Assembly: GCF_000760935.2 (NCBI RefSeq)
Contig: NZ_CP049744.1
Coordinates: 3,751,501-3,815,500, forward strand
Length of the DNA stretch: 64,000 nt
Source: Rhodococcoides fascians A25f
Lineage (GTDB): Bacteria > Actinomycetota > Actinomycetes > Mycobacteriales > Mycobacteriaceae
Direction: 5' to 3'
The position numbers were made by a program, and so were the translations under genes. The notes beneath the pieces were generated by a model. That model was not told where the DNA came from. It saw nothing but the letters and a program-made list of their open reading frames with translations, and did not search any database. This document shows positions 17,701 through 26,669 of the stretch, piece by piece. Positions within the stretch are counted from its first letter, which is position 1. Every line of letters begins with the position of its first letter.

Positions 17701-17970
17701 TCAGACCAGCCAGGATCGCGGCCGTTCTTCGGGCTCGGTCTCGACATGCGGTACGGACTTTCGCCGGTCCAGGTGAGCCGGCTGCAGCACCGAACCACGA
17801 GTCGGCTCCGTTTCCGGATCCACGGGGGAATCGGTGTGCGAGTCGTGTCGGCCTGACACTGTTGTGGGGGTCTGAGCCCGCCTGAGCGCCTCGGCCGCGC
17901 GCGCCATCGCGTCACGGTGCTCGTCGCGTATTCGATGCAGCTCACGCCGCCACCCGCCGGCGGCGCTCAC
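17701..17970 (-). CDS. Small hypothetical protein, last gene of the EspC-like operon
   Basis: An 89-residue hydrophilic protein. Its ATG overlaps the stop of the preceding large gene by 4 nt (ATGA). The N-terminal 30 residues form a charged helix (RRELHRIRDEHRDAMARAAEALRR), and the remainder is Pro/Glu-rich and probably disordered. No family is recognised. Translational coupling to an ESX-associated pair suggests a related role. Confidence 0.55.
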   Translation of the reverse strand: MSAAGGWRRELHRIRDEHRDAMARAAEALRRAQTPTTVSGRHDSHTDSPVDPETEPTRGSVLQPAHLDRRKSVPHVETEPEERPRSWLV

Positions 17971-19901
17971 AGTGTTCCCGCTTCACTCAGTCCGGCACCG
18001 GTGCTCGAATCGTGTGATTCGGCCGGAGGACGCGGGAGATCTGCCGACACCGGATGCTGCGCGGCCGACGGATCATTCCCGGACTCGTCTGCATCCTGCT
18101 GGACGGTCTCGTCCGTGGGCGATTCCGGCAGGCACTGCGCCTGCGCATCCGTCGACATGGGATCGGACCCCTGGCTCGGCACCGAATCGGCCGGTGCCGG
18201 CTCGACAGAACCGGACTCGGTCGGTGTCGTTTCGGCAGGACCGGACTCGGTCGGTGTCGTGTCGGCAGGACCGGAGTCGGTCGTCGGCACAGGTTCTGAG
18301 GGAGACACAGGTTCTGAGGGAGACACAGGTTCCGACGGCGGCGTGGCTGCCGGTATCGATGGCTGGTTCGCGTCAACGTTGTCCGCAGCACCGGGTATCT
18401 CGACGATCTCGGGCAGGCCGAACGGGCCGATTCTCAACTCGAACGAGCGAACCCCCAGCCCCGGGGTTTCGAGTCGGAGCGTCACAGCACCGTCCTCTGA
18501 CAGTGCGATGCGAGCGCGATGCCCATCGAGCTCGGCCTCGAGATGGCCACGCTCGTCGGTGGCCCCGGGCGAGCGCGAGTCGATCGGGAACGACTGCTCC
18601 GGCAGCAGCGATGGCGCCGACTCCGTCCGCGGGACGGCAGGATCGTCCTGCACCGCTGATCCGCTATCCGGTTCTGCAGTGGACCGATCCGTGACGTCGC
18701 CGGAGCTGCGGTCATCGGAGCTCGCGTCATCAGCACTGCCGTCATCCGCGCTGCGGTCATCTGGGATCGCAGTGCTCAACGCTTCGTCGACGCGATCCAC
18801 GATCTCGGCGACCACCCGATCCACGAGTCCGTCCAAGGATTCGCCGGCTCCGGCAGCGGACCCATCTTCGGATGTTCGTGGACCGAACGAGTCGGTACCT
18901 CCCGCGACCACGGATGGACCGGCGTTCGGAGCCGTGACTGCCGGTGCTGCGACTGTCGGACCCGCGATCGACTGTGCCGCACTGGCTGCCGGTGTCGCAG
19001 GAGCAGATGCAGTCGCCGGGGGCGTTGCCGACGAGTCGTCGGCTGCCTGCCACGGTTCGGCAGACGTTGTTCCGGGTGCAATTGCCCAACTCCGCTCGTC
19101 GAGATCGCCGAACGGCGGGTCGTGCACGTCGCCCAGAACATCGACCAGCAACGCCAGACTGTCTCGAACGGCGGTGTTCGTCGAGGTGCATGCGTCGAGC
19201 ACAGCATCACAGGTGGTCTTCATCCTCGGGACGAACTCCTCGTGGATCCACTCCCTACTGCGTTCACCCACCTCGGCTGCGAACTCGTCCGATACGTCCG
19301 CACTTCGAGCTCGCTCGGCCAGTTCCTCGAATGCCGCCGCCAACCGAGGAAACACCGACTCTCGATCGAACGGAACGCATTCGATTCCCGAAGCAAGCAG
19401 GATCGCGTCGATCTCGTCGACAGTCCGACCGTCCACCGCATCGATGTCGAGTCCTCCGAACAGTTCTGCCTTGTCGGTGACTGCGTCGCGAAGAACTTCG
19501 ACGGCGGCGGACATCGTCTGGTGTGAGTCCTCGATCAATTTCAGGAACTCGGTCGCTGTCTGTTGTTCGGCCGAGAGGTAGATCTGCACGGCGTCGCCTG
19601 CCTCGCCGTGCCATCGCATCTGGAGAACCCGGCGCAATCGAACGTGTTCCTCGAGCTGATCGCCGAGTACCGCAGACATAGCTTCGACCGCGTCGGCATC
19701 GTTGCCGAGCGCGCCGAGATTCAAGCCACGTTGTTCGTCGTACCTCGCGCATATTTGCTCGTACTTCGGAAACTCTTCGCTGCTCGATACCCGGGCGACG
19801 AGTGGCAGGAAGCGCTCGAAGTGCAGCAGCCCTATCGCATTCGCATCGAGAATCTCGTCTATCGACGAGTGCTGCTCCGGAGAGACGGAAGGTGACGTCA
19901 T
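17967..19901 (-). CDS. Large ESX-associated protein with acidic Pro-rich repeats (Rv3439c-like)
   Basis: A 644-residue protein starting at the ATG at 19901, which overlaps the stop of the EspC-like gene. The first 260 residues are helical with a WHGEAG step (RMRWHGEAGDAV), recalling WXG100/PPE-type folds. Residues about 270-440 are Ala/Ser/Asp-rich linker. A compact beta segment (HLEAELDGHRARIALSEDG, then SFELRIGPFGLPEIVEI) follows. The C-terminus carries tandem SEPVSP and SGPADTTPTE repeats. No signal peptide is present. Position between glmS and glmM corresponds to Rv3439c in M. tuberculosis. It is probably a type VII secretion substrate or accessory; this is inferred. Confidence 0.7.
   Translation of the reverse strand: MTSPSVSPEQHSSIDEILDANAIGLLHFERFLPLVARVSSSEEFPKYEQICARYDEQRGLNLGALGNDADAVEAMSAVLGDQLEEHVRLRRVLQMRWHGEAGDAVQIYLSAEQQTATEFLKLIEDSHQTMSAAVEVLRDAVTDKAELFGGLDIDAVDGRTVDEIDAILLASGIECVPFDRESVFPRLAAAFEELAERARSADVSDEFAAEVGERSREWIHEEFVPRMKTTCDAVLDACTSTNTAVRDSLALLVDVLGDVHDPPFGDLDERSWAIAPGTTSAEPWQAADDSSATPPATASAPATPAASAAQSIAGPTVAAPAVTAPNAGPSVVAGGTDSFGPRTSEDGSAAGAGESLDGLVDRVVAEIVDRVDEALSTAIPDDRSADDGSADDASSDDRSSGDVTDRSTAEPDSGSAVQDDPAVPRTESAPSLLPEQSFPIDSRSPGATDERGHLEAELDGHRARIALSEDGAVTLRLETPGLGVRSFELRIGPFGLPEIVEIPGAADNVDANQPSIPAATPPSEPVSPSEPVSPSEPVPTTDSGPADTTPTESGPAETTPTESGSVEPAPADSVPSQGSDPMSTDAQAQCLPESPTDETVQQDADESGNDPSAAQHPVSADLPRPPAESHDSSTGAGLSEAGTL
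18211..18335 (-). repeat. Tandem minisatellites inside the Rv3439c-like gene
   Basis: Two in-frame arrays are adjacent: a 30-nt unit (18211-18240, 18241-18270 and a partial third) encoding SGPAETTPTE-type decapeptides, and an 18-nt unit (18291-18308, 18309-18326 and a partial third) encoding SEPVSP. They are likely length-variable by slippage. Confidence 0.75.
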
Positions 19902-20203
19902 CGAGGCGACTCGATCGCGTCTGCCGTCGTCTCGTCCTGGCCTTCGTAGTCGTTCATGGCAGTGACGATGGCGTTGGCGACGTCCTCGACCGAGGATCTC
20001 CACGAGTCGACGGCCCGGCCGAGGCCGTGGTGAGCTTGGGTGTACGCAGCGCCGAGGTCGCCGTAGTTCTGGCCGGCACCGGCCGCCCCGAAGCCCGCGT
20101 CGGCCACCGAATCCGCCGCACTGCCGAGTGCGTCTGCCGATACCGCCAAGGCTTCTGCAACTCCGCGAACGCGGACCACGTCCACCCAGAATCCCTCACT
20201 CAT
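19898..20203 (-). CDS. EspC/ESX-1 secretion-associated-type small protein (Rv3440c-like)
   Basis: A 101-residue alpha-helical protein with no signal peptide. It has the helix-turn-helix hairpin layout of WXG100-like ESX targets: an N-terminal helix (VRVRGVAEALAVSADALGSA), a Gly-rich turn (FGAAGAGQNYGDLG), a second helix (LGRAVDSWRSSVEDVANAIVTAM) and a Tyr-containing tail (NDYEGQDE) like the YxxxD/E export signal. It begins a three-gene minus-strand operon whose genes overlap by 4 nt each. Location next to glmM matches Rv3440c. Confidence 0.72.
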   Translation of the reverse strand: MSEGFWVDVVRVRGVAEALAVSADALGSAADSVADAGFGAAGAGQNYGDLGAAYTQAHHGLGRAVDSWRSSVEDVANAIVTAMNDYEGQDETTADAIESPR

Positions 20204-20355
20204 ACGTCCCCGTCTCGCCCTCGATGTGCCCCTTTCTCACTATGACGTGCGCCGACGCACATCGGTTCCCCAGCGGGCGGTAACGTCCCGATGTGAAATG
20301 TCAGTAACAGGTACCTGAAGTAGCTTCCCGAGCTGCTCACTGAACGAGGAGTCCC

Positions 20356-21396
20356 ATGCACATCGGAACGATGCTGAACTACAGCGGTGGTTTCAACGAG
20401 ACGGTTGCCGAGGTCGCCGAGCTCGAGAAGGCAGGTCTCGACATCATCTTCGTGCCCGAGGCCTACTCGTTCGACGCCGTCAGTCAACTCGGATTCCTCG
20501 CCGCCAAGACGAGCACGATCAAGATCGCGTCCGGCATCTTCCAGATCTACACCAGGACACCGTCACTGACCGCCATGACCGCCGCCGGTCTCGACTACGT
20601 ATCGGAGGGCCGCTTCGTACTCGGACTCGGCGCATCCGGGCCGCAGGTCGTCGAAGGCTTCCACGGCGTCAAGTACGACGCACCGATCGCACGAACCCGC
20701 GAGGTCATCGAGATCTGCCGCCAGGTCTGGCGTCGCGAGAAGGTGCAGTATCAGGGCAAGCACTACCAGATTCCGCTGCCTGCCGACCAGGGCACCGGCC
20801 TGGGCAAACCCCTCAAGCTCATCAATCACCCTGTGCGCGATCGCATTCCAGTCGTCATTGCCGCTCTCGGACCCAAGAACGTCGAGCTCACCGCCGAGAT
20901 CGCCGAGGGTTGGCAACCCATCTTCTACTTCCCCGAGAAAGCAGCCGACGTCTGGGGAGATTCGCTCGCTGCGGGCAAGGCCAAGCGTGACCCGTCGCTC
21001 GGCGAACTCCAGGTGTTCGCAAGTCCCACCCTGGCCATCGGCGAAGACGCAGAAAAGTACCTGCCCTGGGTCAAGCCACATCTCGCGCTCTACATCGGCG
21101 GCATGGGTGCCAAGGGCAAGAACTTCTACAACTCGCTGGCCCAGCGCTACGGATACGAGGCCGAGGCCGAGAAGATCCAGGATCTGTATCTCGCCGGCAA
21201 GAAGGAAGAAGCGGCCGCTGCGGTCCCCGACGAGCTTGCTCGCGCAGTGAACCTCATCGGACCGGAAAGCTACGTCAAGGAGCGGGTCGCTGCCTTCGCC
21301 GAAGCAGGTGTCACCACCCTCAACGTCGCGCCGCTGGCCGAGAACACCGCCGGACGCGTCGCGCAGTTGACAGCGCTGCGCGAACTCACCGCCTGA
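20356..21396 (+). CDS. LLM class F420-dependent oxidoreductase
   Basis: A 346-residue luciferase-like TIM-barrel enzyme resembling Rv3520c-type proteins. It starts at the ATG preceded by GAACGAGGAG. Features include MHIGTMLNYSGGF, FVPEAYSFDAVSQLG, the RFVLGLGASGPQVVEG phosphate/cofactor loop and PVVIAALGPKNVEL. The cofactor is probably F420 because F420 enzymes of this subclass are common in Mycobacteriales; FMN is the alternative. Substrate unknown. It is divergent from the EspC-like operon and convergent with glmM (4-nt gap). Confidence 0.88.
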   Translation: MHIGTMLNYSGGFNETVAEVAELEKAGLDIIFVPEAYSFDAVSQLGFLAAKTSTIKIASGIFQIYTRTPSLTAMTAAGLDYVSEGRFVLGLGASGPQVVEGFHGVKYDAPIARTREVIEICRQVWRREKVQYQGKHYQIPLPADQGTGLGKPLKLINHPVRDRIPVVIAALGPKNVELTAEIAEGWQPIFYFPEKAADVWGDSLAAGKAKRDPSLGELQVFASPTLAIGEDAEKYLPWVKPHLALYIGGMGAKGKNFYNSLAQRYGYEAEAEKIQDLYLAGKKEEAAAAVPDELARAVNLIGPESYVKERVAAFAEAGVTTLNVAPLAENTAGRVAQLTALRELTA

Positions 21397-21400
21397 GACG

Positions 21401-22756
21401 TCAGACCGACGCGACCCGGTCCGCCAGCTCTTCGGCGAGCCGGGTCGCGACGTCGAGCTCGGACGCCTCGACCATCACTCGCACCAGCTGCTCGGTACCG
21501 CTGGGGCGCAACAGAACTCGGCCCGATTCGCCGAGTTCGCGCTCGGCTACGGCCACCGCGTCCGATACCGACGGTGCCGACGCCACGGCCGCTTTGTCCG
21601 TCACTCGCACATTGATGAGCACCTGCGGCAGTGTCCGCATCACCGACGCCAGGTCCGCGAGACTGCTGCCGGTCCGAGCCATTCGTTCCATCAGTCGCAG
21701 CGCAGTCGCGATGCCGTCGCCCGTCGTGCCGACGGCGGGAAGCACCACGTGACCGCTCTGCTCGCCGCCCAGCGCGAATCCGCCACGGCGCAATTCCTCG
21801 AGCACGTAGCGATCACCGACTGCCGTGGTGCGCAACGTGATTCCCGCTTCACGCATCGCAATGTGCAGACCGAGATTACTCATGACCGTGGCAACCAACG
21901 TGTTGTCGGTCAACTGATTCGCGTCACGCATGGCAATGGCCAGAACGGCCATGATCGCGTCACCGTCCACCACGGAGCCCGATGCGTCCACGGCCAGGCA
22001 GCGGTCGGCATCTCCGTCGTGGGCGATACCGAGGTCGGCACCGTGCTCCACGACGGCCTTCTGCAACCCCTCGAGGTGCGTCGATCCGCAACCGTCGTTG
22101 ATGTTGATACCGTCGGGTTCCGCGTTGATCGCCACCACCGTTGCGCCGGCCCGTCGGTAGATCTCAGGCCCGACGACCGAAGCGGCACCGTGCGAGCAGT
22201 CGACAACGACACGGACACCGTCGAGTCGATGCGAGACCGACGCAGCCAGGTGCTCGATGTATCGCGTGGCCGCGTCCTGGGCGACATCGATTCGACCGAT
22301 CGCAGCACCGGTCGCGTCGAACGGAGGTCCGTCGTTCGCGGGGCGCGCGTCGGGATCGAGGGCAGCTTCGATGCGGTCTTCCACGTCGTCGTCGAGCTTG
22401 TGTCCGCCGGCAGCGAAGATCTTGATTCCGTTGTCGGGCATCGCATTGTGGGATGCCGAGATCATCACACCGAGCGCCGCGCCGTATTCGGCGGTCAGGT
22501 AGGCAAGCGCCGGTGTGGGAAGCACCCCGACGTCGATCACGTCGACACCCGAGGCGGTCAGTCCGGCCGACACGGCGGCACCCAGCATCGATCCACTGAT
22601 GCGCGGGTCACGACCTACGAGTGCCACGCGTCTGCCGCCGTCGACGTTCGGTGCCAATACGGAGGCCGCTGCTCTCGCGATCTGCAACGCCAGCTCTGCG
22701 GTCAGAAGCCCGCCTGCCAGTCCGCGAACCCCGTCGGTGCCGAACAATCGCGCCAT
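21401..22756 (-). CDS. glmM: Phosphoglucosamine mutase
   Basis: A 451-residue enzyme converting glucosamine-6-P to glucosamine-1-P. Motifs are the N-terminal [10 protein letters not shown], the phosphoserine loop [13 protein letters not shown], the metal loop DGDADRC and the C-terminal phosphate-binding [15 protein letters not shown]. Length and motifs are canonical. It lies downstream of rpsI with a strong hairpin between them, so it may use its own promoter. Partner of glmS upstream in the window. Confidence 0.96.
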   Translation of the reverse strand: MARLFGTDGVRGLAGGLLTAELALQIARAAASVLAPNVDGGRRVALVGRDPRISGSMLGAAVSAGLTASGVDVIDVGVLPTPALAYLTAEYGAALGVMISASHNAMPDNGIKIFAAGGHKLDDDVEDRIEAALDPDARPANDGPPFDATGAAIGRIDVAQDAATRYIEHLAASVSHRLDGVRVVVDCSHGAASVVGPEIYRRAGATVVAINAEPDGININDGCGSTHLEGLQKAVVEHGADLGIAHDGDADRCLAVDASGSVVDGDAIMAVLAIAMRDANQLTDNTLVATVMSNLGLHIAMREAGITLRTTAVGDRYVLEELRRGGFALGGEQSGHVVLPAVGTTGDGIATALRLMERMARTGSSLADLASVMRTLPQVLINVRVTDKAAVASAPSVSDAVAVAERELGESGRVLLRPSGTEQLVRVMVEASELDVATRLAEELADRVASV

Positions 22757-22799
22757 GAACCAAGAACTCCTTCGAGCGGAGAGTGTGTCGTGAGAAATG

Positions 22800-22843
22800 C
22801 CTCGAGGGCAGGCATCCGATACTGATGGAGCCTGCCCTCGAGG
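22800..22843 (-). terminator. Strong hairpin between rpsI and glmM
   Basis: A perfect 14-bp inverted repeat, CCTCGAGGGCAGGC with GCCTGCCCTCGAGG, spaced by 16 nt. It lies 20 nt after the rpsI stop on the minus strand and is a likely terminator of the rplM-rpsI operon, without a U-tract. Confidence 0.7.
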
Positions 22844-22862
22844 ATGGAACGGGTAAGACGCG

Positions 22863-23390
22863 TCAGCGCTTGGAGTACTGCGACGCCTTACGGGCCTTCT
22901 TCAGGCCGTACTTCTTGCGCTCGACTGCACGGGCGTCACGAGTGAGGAAGCCGGCTGCCTTGAGCGGCGGGCGATCATCGGGGGTGAGCTCGATCAGCGC
23001 ACGCGAGATGGCCAGACGCAATGCGCCTGCCTGTCCCGACGGTCCGCCGCCGTGCAGCAGGGCAACGATGTCGAAGGACTCCGCGCGATCGACGAGCACG
23101 AGAGGAGCCTTGATCAGCTGCTGGTGCACCTTGTTGGGGAAGTAATCCTCCAGGGTGCGGCCGTTGAGCTTGAATCCACCGGTGCCGGACGACATCCGAA
23201 CACGAGCGACGGCTTCCTTACGGCGACCGACGGTCTGGATCGGACGATCGAACACGATCGGGGCCGGGGCAGCAGCAGCGGCCTCGATGTCCGCGGTCAC
23301 CTCCGGCTCTTCGACGGCCACGAACTCGTCGGCGGCGATCTCTTCGATGTTCTCCTGCGACGTCACGTCATTTCCCTCCGGCGCCGTCAC
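22863..23390 (-). CDS. rpsI: 30S ribosomal protein S9
   Basis: A 175-residue S9 with an acidic N-terminal extension (about 45 residues) as found in actinobacterial S9. Core motifs: [44 protein letters not shown] and the basic tail [21 protein letters not shown] ending SQYSKR. Its start overlaps the rplM stop by 4 nt. The tail reaches the P-site tRNA in the 30S subunit. Confidence 0.96.
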   Translation of the reverse strand: MTAPEGNDVTSQENIEEIAADEFVAVEEPEVTADIEAAAAAPAPIVFDRPIQTVGRRKEAVARVRMSSGTGGFKLNGRTLEDYFPNKVHQQLIKAPLVLVDRAESFDIVALLHGGGPSGQAGALRLAISRALIELTPDDRPPLKAAGFLTRDARAVERKKYGLKKARKASQYSKR

Positions 23391-23830
23391 TGGGACACCT
23401 GCTTGATCTCGAACGGAACGGGCTGCTGGGCGGCATGCGGGTGGTTGGGGCCCGCGTAGACCTTCAGCTTGCTCGCGATGGCATTACCGAGCTTGTTCTT
23501 GGGGATCATGCCGACAACGGCCTTCTCCACCAGACGATCGGGGTTGTTCTCGAGCACCTGGCGGGTGGAGCGCGACTTCAGACCGCCCGGGTGGCCGGAG
23601 TGGTGGTGGTGGAACTTGCCGTCGAGCTTGTTGCCGCTGATGGCAACCTTCTCGGCGTTGATGATGACGACGAAGTCGCCACCGTCGACGTTGGGTGCGT
23701 AGGTGGGCTTGTGCTTACCGCGGAGCAGAGTCGCGGCCTGGACGGCGAGGCGTCCGAGCACGACGTCCGTGGCGTCGATCACATGCCACGTCCGGGTGGT
23801 GTCCCCGGCCTTCGGGGCGTAAGTAGACAC
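23387..23830 (-). CDS. rplM: 50S ribosomal protein L13
   Basis: A 147-residue L13 of normal length with [48 protein letters not shown] and MIPKNKLG. It is first in the rplM-rpsI operon. The 167-nt upstream region before the zinc-finger gene fragment must hold its promoter; no clear -10/-35 pair was picked out. Confidence 0.97.
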   Translation of the reverse strand: MSTYAPKAGDTTRTWHVIDATDVVLGRLAVQAATLLRGKHKPTYAPNVDGGDFVVIINAEKVAISGNKLDGKFHHHHSGHPGGLKSRSTRQVLENNPDRLVEKAVVGMIPKNKLGNAIASKLKVYAGPNHPHAAQQPVPFEIKQVSQ

Positions 23831-23997
23831 AGAAAATTCCTGTCTTCATGATGTCGCTGCTGGCCAAGACGAGTGGATGCCCTCGGCGGCCAGTTGAGAC
23901 CCGAGGACAAGAGCTCGATGCGCACAAGAACACGCGGCGAGCCCATACACGCCAACGGGAGACGATACCGGCAGTGGTCCCCCAGGTCAAAAACGTC

Positions 23998-24234
23998 TCA
24001 GCGCAGGCGCACGCACTGCACGCACCGGCGGGCGGCCGGAAGTGCCTCCAGCCTGATCGCCGGGATCTCGGTCCCACACCTGTCGCAGATACCGTACGTC
24101 CCGGCGGCGAGCCGCGAATCCGCCGCGTCGATCTCTCGCATCTCGGACTCGGTGTCGTCTATCAGTGCCGCGATCTTCGCTCGCTCGAACGCGATCGTCG
24201 ACCCTTCCGGATCGTGTTCGTCATCGTCGGTCAT
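23998..24234 (-). pseudogene. DksA/TraR-type zinc-finger gene, C-terminal half, split by the satellite
   Basis: A 78-codon open frame. It begins at an ATG supplied by element DNA beside the att core and continues with TDDDEHDPEGSTIAFERAK, a coiled-coil helix, then the zinc finger CDRCGTEI...CVQC (four Cys, DksA spacing). Actinobacterial TraR/DksA-like proteins normally have about 40 more residues before DEHDPEG; those lie at 33916-34044. The gene is interrupted, but this half may still be translated because the frame and zinc site are intact. No strong Shine-Dalgarno precedes the new ATG. Confidence 0.85.
24224..24231. other. Left att junction core
   Basis: TCGTCGGT on the plus strand is shared with the right junction. 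Host zinc-finger gene sequence lies on its left and element sequence (CATTGGGGCTTACAGG) on its right. The exact crossover dinucleotide within the core cannot be told. Confidence 0.8.
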
Positions 24235-24339
24235 TGGGGCTTACAGGACCCGTAACGGACCAGTCCGATTCCGACGTGCCGACGGCCGAACAGGCGCACT
24301 ATTGAGTCACGGTCGGGCTCGACTACCGGAGGTTTGGTC

Positions 24340-24750
24340 ATGAATTTCTCACGCGAACAACTGGACGCAATTTACGCCCTGGAGTCGCCGGAACTTGAAC
24401 AACGAACCGCTGACCTACTGGAACAGCGCCGCCAGGCCCATCGAGCGATGCGCGAGGCATACGCCAACGGCCAGGACCTCACTGCGTCGGGCACCATGTT
24501 CGAGCAGGTCTCACGGATTCACGCCCCCTGCACGCTGAGGAACAGTGGCGTCGAGGGGAAGGCGACTCAACCGGCACAACCAGGCCCCGCCAGTAGTCCC
24601 GTAGACAACACGAAAGCCCAACACCGGAATCGGACTACGGTGTCGGGCTTTCGTTCGTACCGAGAGAGCGAATCTCAGCACGGTATTCATCAACAGGTGC
24701 CAGAATACCCGCGATCATCGGTGCGCGCTGGTGCAATCCGGAGTGCATGA
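24340..24750 (+). CDS. Hypothetical element protein, doubtful 3' end
   Basis: ATG 24340 has a good GGAGG 8 nt upstream. The first 60 residues (MNFSREQLDAIYALESPELE, then an Arg/Glu-rich helix QRTADLLEQRRQAHRAMREA) look like real protein. The later part is low quality and reads through a strong terminator-like hairpin at 24613-24651, so the true product may be shorter or frameshifted. No family recognised. It is the first element gene inside the left end, transcribed toward the element interior. Confidence 0.4.
   Translation: MNFSREQLDAIYALESPELEQRTADLLEQRRQAHRAMREAYANGQDLTASGTMFEQVSRIHAPCTLRNSGVEGKATQPAQPGPASSPVDNTKAQHRNRTTVSGFRSYRESESQHGIHQQVPEYPRSSVRAGAIRSA
24613..24651. terminator. Terminator-like hairpin near the left end of the element
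   Basis: AAAGCCCAACACCG pairs with CGGTGTCGGGCTTT (one mismatch) around a 12-nt loop. The A-rich and T-rich flanks would allow termination on either strand. Confidence 0.65.
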
Positions 24751-24993
24751 TCATGCAGCATGGCTGTACCGCCTGGGTCTAATTGGAGTAAACTTCGGGG
24801 CAGTTTTGGCTTCCATTCAGGGTGTCCGATACAGAAAATCTCTCAAAACCCTGGTCGGAGGTGCTAAGCCCCAGGTAGGAGCCTTAGAGAGAGATGCGGC
24901 TGACTGTGCGCGGGGTCAGCCAGGTCCCCCGAACGGTCGGTTGGTATCCCCCCTACCCCAGCCGGGGCTCCGTATGCCATTGCATGAACCTGC

Positions 24994-25581
24994 ATGATCA
25001 TTCATCGGGTGCCGACCTGGACAACGGATATCAAGCGTGTCATTCTCGAGATATGGGATCGAGCGAACCCATTCACAGCACAGAATCGGCAGGCACCAGA
25101 TATATACGCAGACATCGCATTCGGAGGCAGTCCACTACTCCCAGCGCCGACCACAGACGCCACGGACACCATCGTCGAGGACGACACGAACGATGACAGT
25201 TCAACTGAGACAACATCAATCAGATCAACGATTACGAATGCTGTTGTCAGAGTGTGGAAGACAGGAACGATACAGACGATCACACGTTGGGCACTGCGAC
25301 TGCTGGTGGTCTACGTGGTGGTAGGCATGGCGTGCGCTGCTGCACTGTTGGTGCATGGGTTGCCAAGGGCTGCAGTGGTAGTGGTCAACACAGTCAGTGC
25401 AACATGGTGGTTGTCACAGTTGTTCACGTTGGTGATGATGCAACTGTTCATGTGCGTAGGTTCACCACTGCACTACTCGTGCAAGCGTCAACCACGTCTG
25501 GTCCACGTCCACCCGACCACGCCGTGGTTCAACACCGGCAACGCCCGGCTCGTCTGGACCCGCACGGCGTGGATGGTCTAA
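24994..25581 (+). CDS. Hypothetical membrane protein of the element
   Basis: A 195-residue protein. The N-terminal half is hydrophilic with a Thr/Asp-rich linker. Two hydrophobic helices follow (about residues 103-125, LRLLVVYVVVGMACAAALLV, and about 135-155, around WWLSQLFTLVMMQLFMC). The C-terminal tail is basic. No family is recognised. Base composition is more AT-rich than the flanking chromosome. The 3' end overlaps the convergent P-loop gene by 4 nt. In phiRv1 this end also holds variable genes of unknown role. Confidence 0.5.
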   Translation: MIIHRVPTWTTDIKRVILEIWDRANPFTAQNRQAPDIYADIAFGGSPLLPAPTTDATDTIVEDDTNDDSSTETTSIRSTITNAVVRVWKTGTIQTITRWALRLLVVYVVVGMACAAALLVHGLPRAAVVVVNTVSATWWLSQLFTLVMMQLFMCVGSPLHYSCKRQPRLVHVHPTTPWFNTGNARLVWTRTAWMV

Positions 25582-26090
25582 CCCCAGCGGCGTGAGGTAC
25601 GGGGCTTGAGAGGAACGCGCCGGCCCTCGGACGTATAGACCCACTGTTGAGCCTCGGCGGCTTTCTTCTGGGCTCTGCGGATCTCTCGGCGCTCAGGGTA
25701 GTAGTAGTCGAGGGCAACATCTTTCAGATGCGCGGGGCGCTCAGCGGCGATACGTTGCATCACAACATCTTCGCCGGGATCGATCACATGGATCGTTGCG
25801 TCGACTTCGGCATATCGCTTGCGCTGCTGTGCATTCGGACTGGTGTGGACGATGTAGGCATCGACGGCAAGCCCGCGCCAGTATTCGGACTTCAGAACGT
25901 AGTCGACCGCGGCGCGGCGAGAGGCTTGAATCATCCGAGCAAGCGCCTGGTCATAGACACGAGATCCACCCGCGCCGAACGCGTCGGCCATCACGTCGAA
26001 GTCGATCACGGTGTCCAGCCCCGGCCGCGCATGCTCGGCGACGAACGTCGATTTACCCGACGCTGGTGGTCCTGTCACGATGTGGATCAT
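25578..26090 (-). CDS. P-loop kinase/ATPase-like phage protein
   Basis: A 170-residue protein with Walker A IVTGPPASGKSTFVAEHA at the N-terminus, VIDFDVMADAFGA shortly after (a possible switch/Walker B area) and a strand VDAYIVHTSP followed by IHVIDPGEDVVMQRI, as in small nucleotide or polynucleotide kinase-like proteins of actinophages. The C-terminus is basic (RRAQKKAAEAQQW). A precise substrate cannot be given. It is the left-most minus-strand gene of the element and is separated from the capsid group by a structured non-coding region. Confidence 0.65.
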   Translation of the reverse strand: MIHIVTGPPASGKSTFVAEHARPGLDTVIDFDVMADAFGAGGSRVYDQALARMIQASRRAAVDYVLKSEYWRGLAVDAYIVHTSPNAQQRKRYAEVDATIHVIDPGEDVVMQRIAAERPAHLKDVALDYYYPERREIRRAQKKAAEAQQWVYTSEGRRVPLKPRTSRRWG

Positions 26091-26471
26091 GTTCTTCGGC
26101 TCTCAGTTGACGTGTGGCAGCGTTTCGAGGCGCTGGTAATACTGGAACACCCCCACCGAGATCACGGAGCACTACGGCCAGGTGGGTAGCCGTGCGCGTC
26201 GACATGATCTCGGCAGGGGTGTCGATCCCGCTCGGGAGGCTCCGCGAAGAACTACCGAACGGGAAGTGTTGCTCTGTAGGCGAACTCGGCCAACCAACCA
26301 GTTCGCTTGCGCGAGGGTGAAATGAGGTAAAGGCCCTCGGCCCACATCGGACTACTGAGCTATCGGATCACGCGGACCCGACCCCCAAGTCCTTGCAACG
26401 GAACTCGGGGAAGATTGGGGACCTGCAGTGCGGTAGCCGCGTCCAACGAATTACCGCACTGCAGGTGGTTC
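26091..26471. other. Non-coding, hairpin-rich region of the satellite
   Basis: About 380 nt without a convincing gene. It holds two adjacent perfect stems, GCGAACT/AGTTCGC (26280-26306) and CGAGGG/CCCTCG (26312-26339), and a 15-bp inverted repeat at 26421-26466. It could be a terminator cluster, a structured RNA or a packaging/recognition site. Confidence 0.5.
26421..26466. terminator. Perfect 15-bp inverted repeat downstream of capsid operon
   Basis: ACCTGCAGTGCGGTA pairs with TACCGCACTGCAGGT around a 16-nt loop, ending 6 nt before the stop of the last minus-strand capsid-operon gene. It is the likely terminator of that operon, though no U-tract follows. Confidence 0.6.
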
Positions 26472-26669
26472 TCAGCCTGCCGAGCAATACACGGGAGCGT
26501 AACCCTCGGTTCTCGGAGGTGGTGGGACGTACCGGACCCAACGATCAGGATCGGCCAGCGCCCATTGTGACCCGACTGCTGTTCTCGCGCCCTGCGGCAC
26601 CACGACCTCGGCCCCGGTATCAGGATCGGTTGTCGTGAATGCCGCAGGTGCGATCAGAACATCGGTCAT
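26472..26669 (-). CDS. Small phage structural-operon protein
   Basis: A 65-residue protein starting at the ATG that overlaps the capsid stop (ATGA). It has the look of a short beta-rich head-tail or capsid accessory protein: MTDVLIAPAAFTTTDPDTG, then VVVPQGARTAVGSQWALADP and DRWVRYVPPPP. Longer in-frame versions read into the capsid gene and are rejected. Function unknown. Confidence 0.6.
   Translation of the reverse strand: MTDVLIAPAAFTTTDPDTGAEVVVPQGARTAVGSQWALADPDRWVRYVPPPPRTEGYAPVYCSAG

Noticed and set aside
17917..19581. 554-codon plus-strand frame rich in Ser
   Set aside because: It is the antisense shadow of the acidic repeat protein at 17967-19901, with low-complexity Ser/Thr runs and no motifs.
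24731..24997. 88-codon plus-strand frame between the element's first two genes
   Set aside because: GTG start without RBS, atypical composition, and several short inverted repeats instead of coding character.
26270..26400. tRNA-like sequence (minus strand GATAGCTCAGTAG near 26352-26364)
   Set aside because: It resembles a D-arm, but no matching acceptor stem, anticodon arm or T-loop GTTCGA follows at the right spacing.
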